DNA of 5,775 bases from Acidimicrobiia bacterium (GTDB lineage: Bacteria; Actinomycetota; Acidimicrobiia; Spongiisociales; ZC4RG35), in the NCBI GenBank assembly GCA_003230435.1, contig QIDW01000478.1, positions 1 to 5,775 of the forward strand. Reading direction: 5' to 3'. This document shows, one piece after another, positions 5,078-5,775 of this stretch. Position 1 is the first letter of the stretch, and every line of letters begins with the position of its first letter. The translations under genes were made by a program, and so were the position numbers. The notes below the pieces were generated by a model. That model did no database searches. It had not been told where the DNA came from and saw only the letters and a program-made list of their open reading frames with translations.

Positions 5078-5775
5078 CTAGATCTCGGAGAACAGATACC
5101 GGCGGAGCACGTCGAGTTTCTCCTCGCGGTGCCCGGGGTCCAGATACCAGAGCAGCGCCGCGACCGTGGATAGAAGAGGGTTGCCGTCCTGTGGCGTGAA
5201 TGAGAAGCCCACCACTTCGTTGCCATTGCGGACCGCCAGCGTCTCCAGCGCCACGACAGCCTGGCTCATGATCCGGCCGTAATAACCGTGGTCGCGGCCA
5301 AACGAGAACACCTGATTGGCCGATTTCTTGTGGGTCACCGCGATCCGCGTATTGGCCATCAGACGCTCTCGAACCTCGTCCAGCGTGATGTCGTGCTCGA
5401 GGGTCAGAGAGAAGTGCAACGAGTGCATGTACTGCGAGTTCATCTTGATCGCCGACGAGAACACGTTCAGGTCGTAACCCAGGCTGAAGATGTCATGGGC
5501 GTCACGGGCGTGATGAGTGCCGAACCTCTCTTCGTTATGCGCGCCGACTGTCGGACTCGCCACAAACCCGCTGTCCTGGGATATGTCGTTGGCCCTCCGC
5601 ATGCACATGAAGCGTCCGTCAACGAGGTGGTTGGTCCCGTCAGCGTCCATCCCCAAGGCCTTGATGAGCACCGAGATGTTGTGAGTGTTGCAACTCACGA
5701 TCTGGAGAAACCTGTCGTCCTCTCGGACCAACGCATCGTCGTTTATACCTCGGGCGTACTTCTTGCCGAATCCGT
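5078..5775 (-). CDS. Type II (archaeal-type) GAPDH-like protein, C-terminal part
   Basis: The frame is open through the window edge, so the 5' end is missing; the TTG at 5731 is not the true start, since the preceding codons (GFGKKYARGIND) continue the protein. About 232 codons remain of a family of about 340. Seen: QIVSCNTHN with the probable catalytic Cys (SCNT motif), RRANDISQD matching the RRAxDxxE stretch of type II enzymes, GTHHARDAHDIF matching the SHHGPD segment with the catalytic His, the SAIKMNSQYMHSLHFSLTL beta-sheet region, NTRIAV, and a C-terminal GFSFTPQDGNPLLSTVAALLWYL resembling the family's QESDxVPxNxDAIRA end. Type II enzymes convert glyceraldehyde-3-phosphate to 1,3-bisphosphoglycerate with NAD(P) in the cytoplasm. 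Divergence around the phosphate-site segments leaves the exact substrate open. It is followed after 2 nt by the 84-residue gene. Confidence 0.72.
   Translation of the reverse strand, partial: GFGKKYARGINDDALVREDDRFLQIVSCNTHNISVLIKALGMDADGTNHLVDGRFMCMRRANDISQDSGFVASPTVGAHNEERFGTHHARDAHDIFSLGYDLNVFSSAIKMNSQYMHSLHFSLTLEHDITLDEVRERLMANTRIAVTHKKSANQVFSFGRDHGYYGRIMSQAVVALETLAVRNGNEVVGFSFTPQDGNPLLSTVAALLWYLDPGHREEKLDVLRRYLFSEI

Noticed and set aside
1..5775. CRISPR arrays, insertion sequences, tRNA or rRNA genes, intein in recA
   Set aside because: No repeated spacer-repeat pattern, transposase motif, terminal inverted repeat, cloverleaf or rRNA-like stretch was seen; recA is uninterrupted from Walker A to the acidic tail.

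Overview
The window is a compact bacterial chromosome segment, GC-rich by eye. Every gene I can support lies on the minus strand, so transcription runs from high to low coordinates. I read it as Actinomycetota, possibly a deep lineage such as Acidimicrobiia (inference). The main reason is the recA control region. It carries an actinobacterial-type LexA operator (GAAC-N4-GTTC core) and, below it, a close match to the mycobacterial 'RecA-NDp' promoter motif (TTGTCRGTG-N8-TAnnnT) that the activator PafBC uses. The phylum call rests on these motifs and on gene order, not on a database search.

Layout in transcription order. 5775-5078: the 3' part of a type II (archaeal-type) glyceraldehyde-3-phosphate dehydrogenase-like gene, cut by the window edge. 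5075-4821: a small, unrecognised, mostly helical 84-residue protein, 2 nt after it. 4790-3483: rimO, the ribosomal protein S12 methylthiotransferase. 3486-2251: cinA (ADP-ribose pyrophosphatase/NMN deamidase-type), whose GTG start overlaps the rimO stop as GTGA. 2266-1721: thpR (ligT-like 2H phosphoesterase), overlapping the end of cinA by 16 nt. 1646-594: recA, 350 residues, with no intein. 593-351: a 243-nt non-coding gap with a hairpin terminator and a second hairpin over the next ribosome binding site. 350-1: the 5' part of rny (RNase Y), with its membrane anchor and the start of its coiled coil.

Spacing suggests one polycistronic unit from the GAPDH-like gene to thpR, reading on into recA, which also has its own damage-responsive promoters in the 74-nt thpR-recA gap. 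cinA-thpR-recA matches the cinA-ligT-recA order known from Deinococcus. The usual actinobacterial recX is absent after recA, and the pgsA often found between rimO and cinA is also absent. The genes cover central metabolism, ribosome modification, nucleotide and RNA-end processing, recombinational repair and RNA decay.

I see no mobile element, CRISPR array, tRNA or rRNA. The genes are mostly well-known families. The more interesting content is regulatory: the stacked LexA and PafBC-type sites with a probably near-leaderless recA mRNA, and the structured recA-rny gap.
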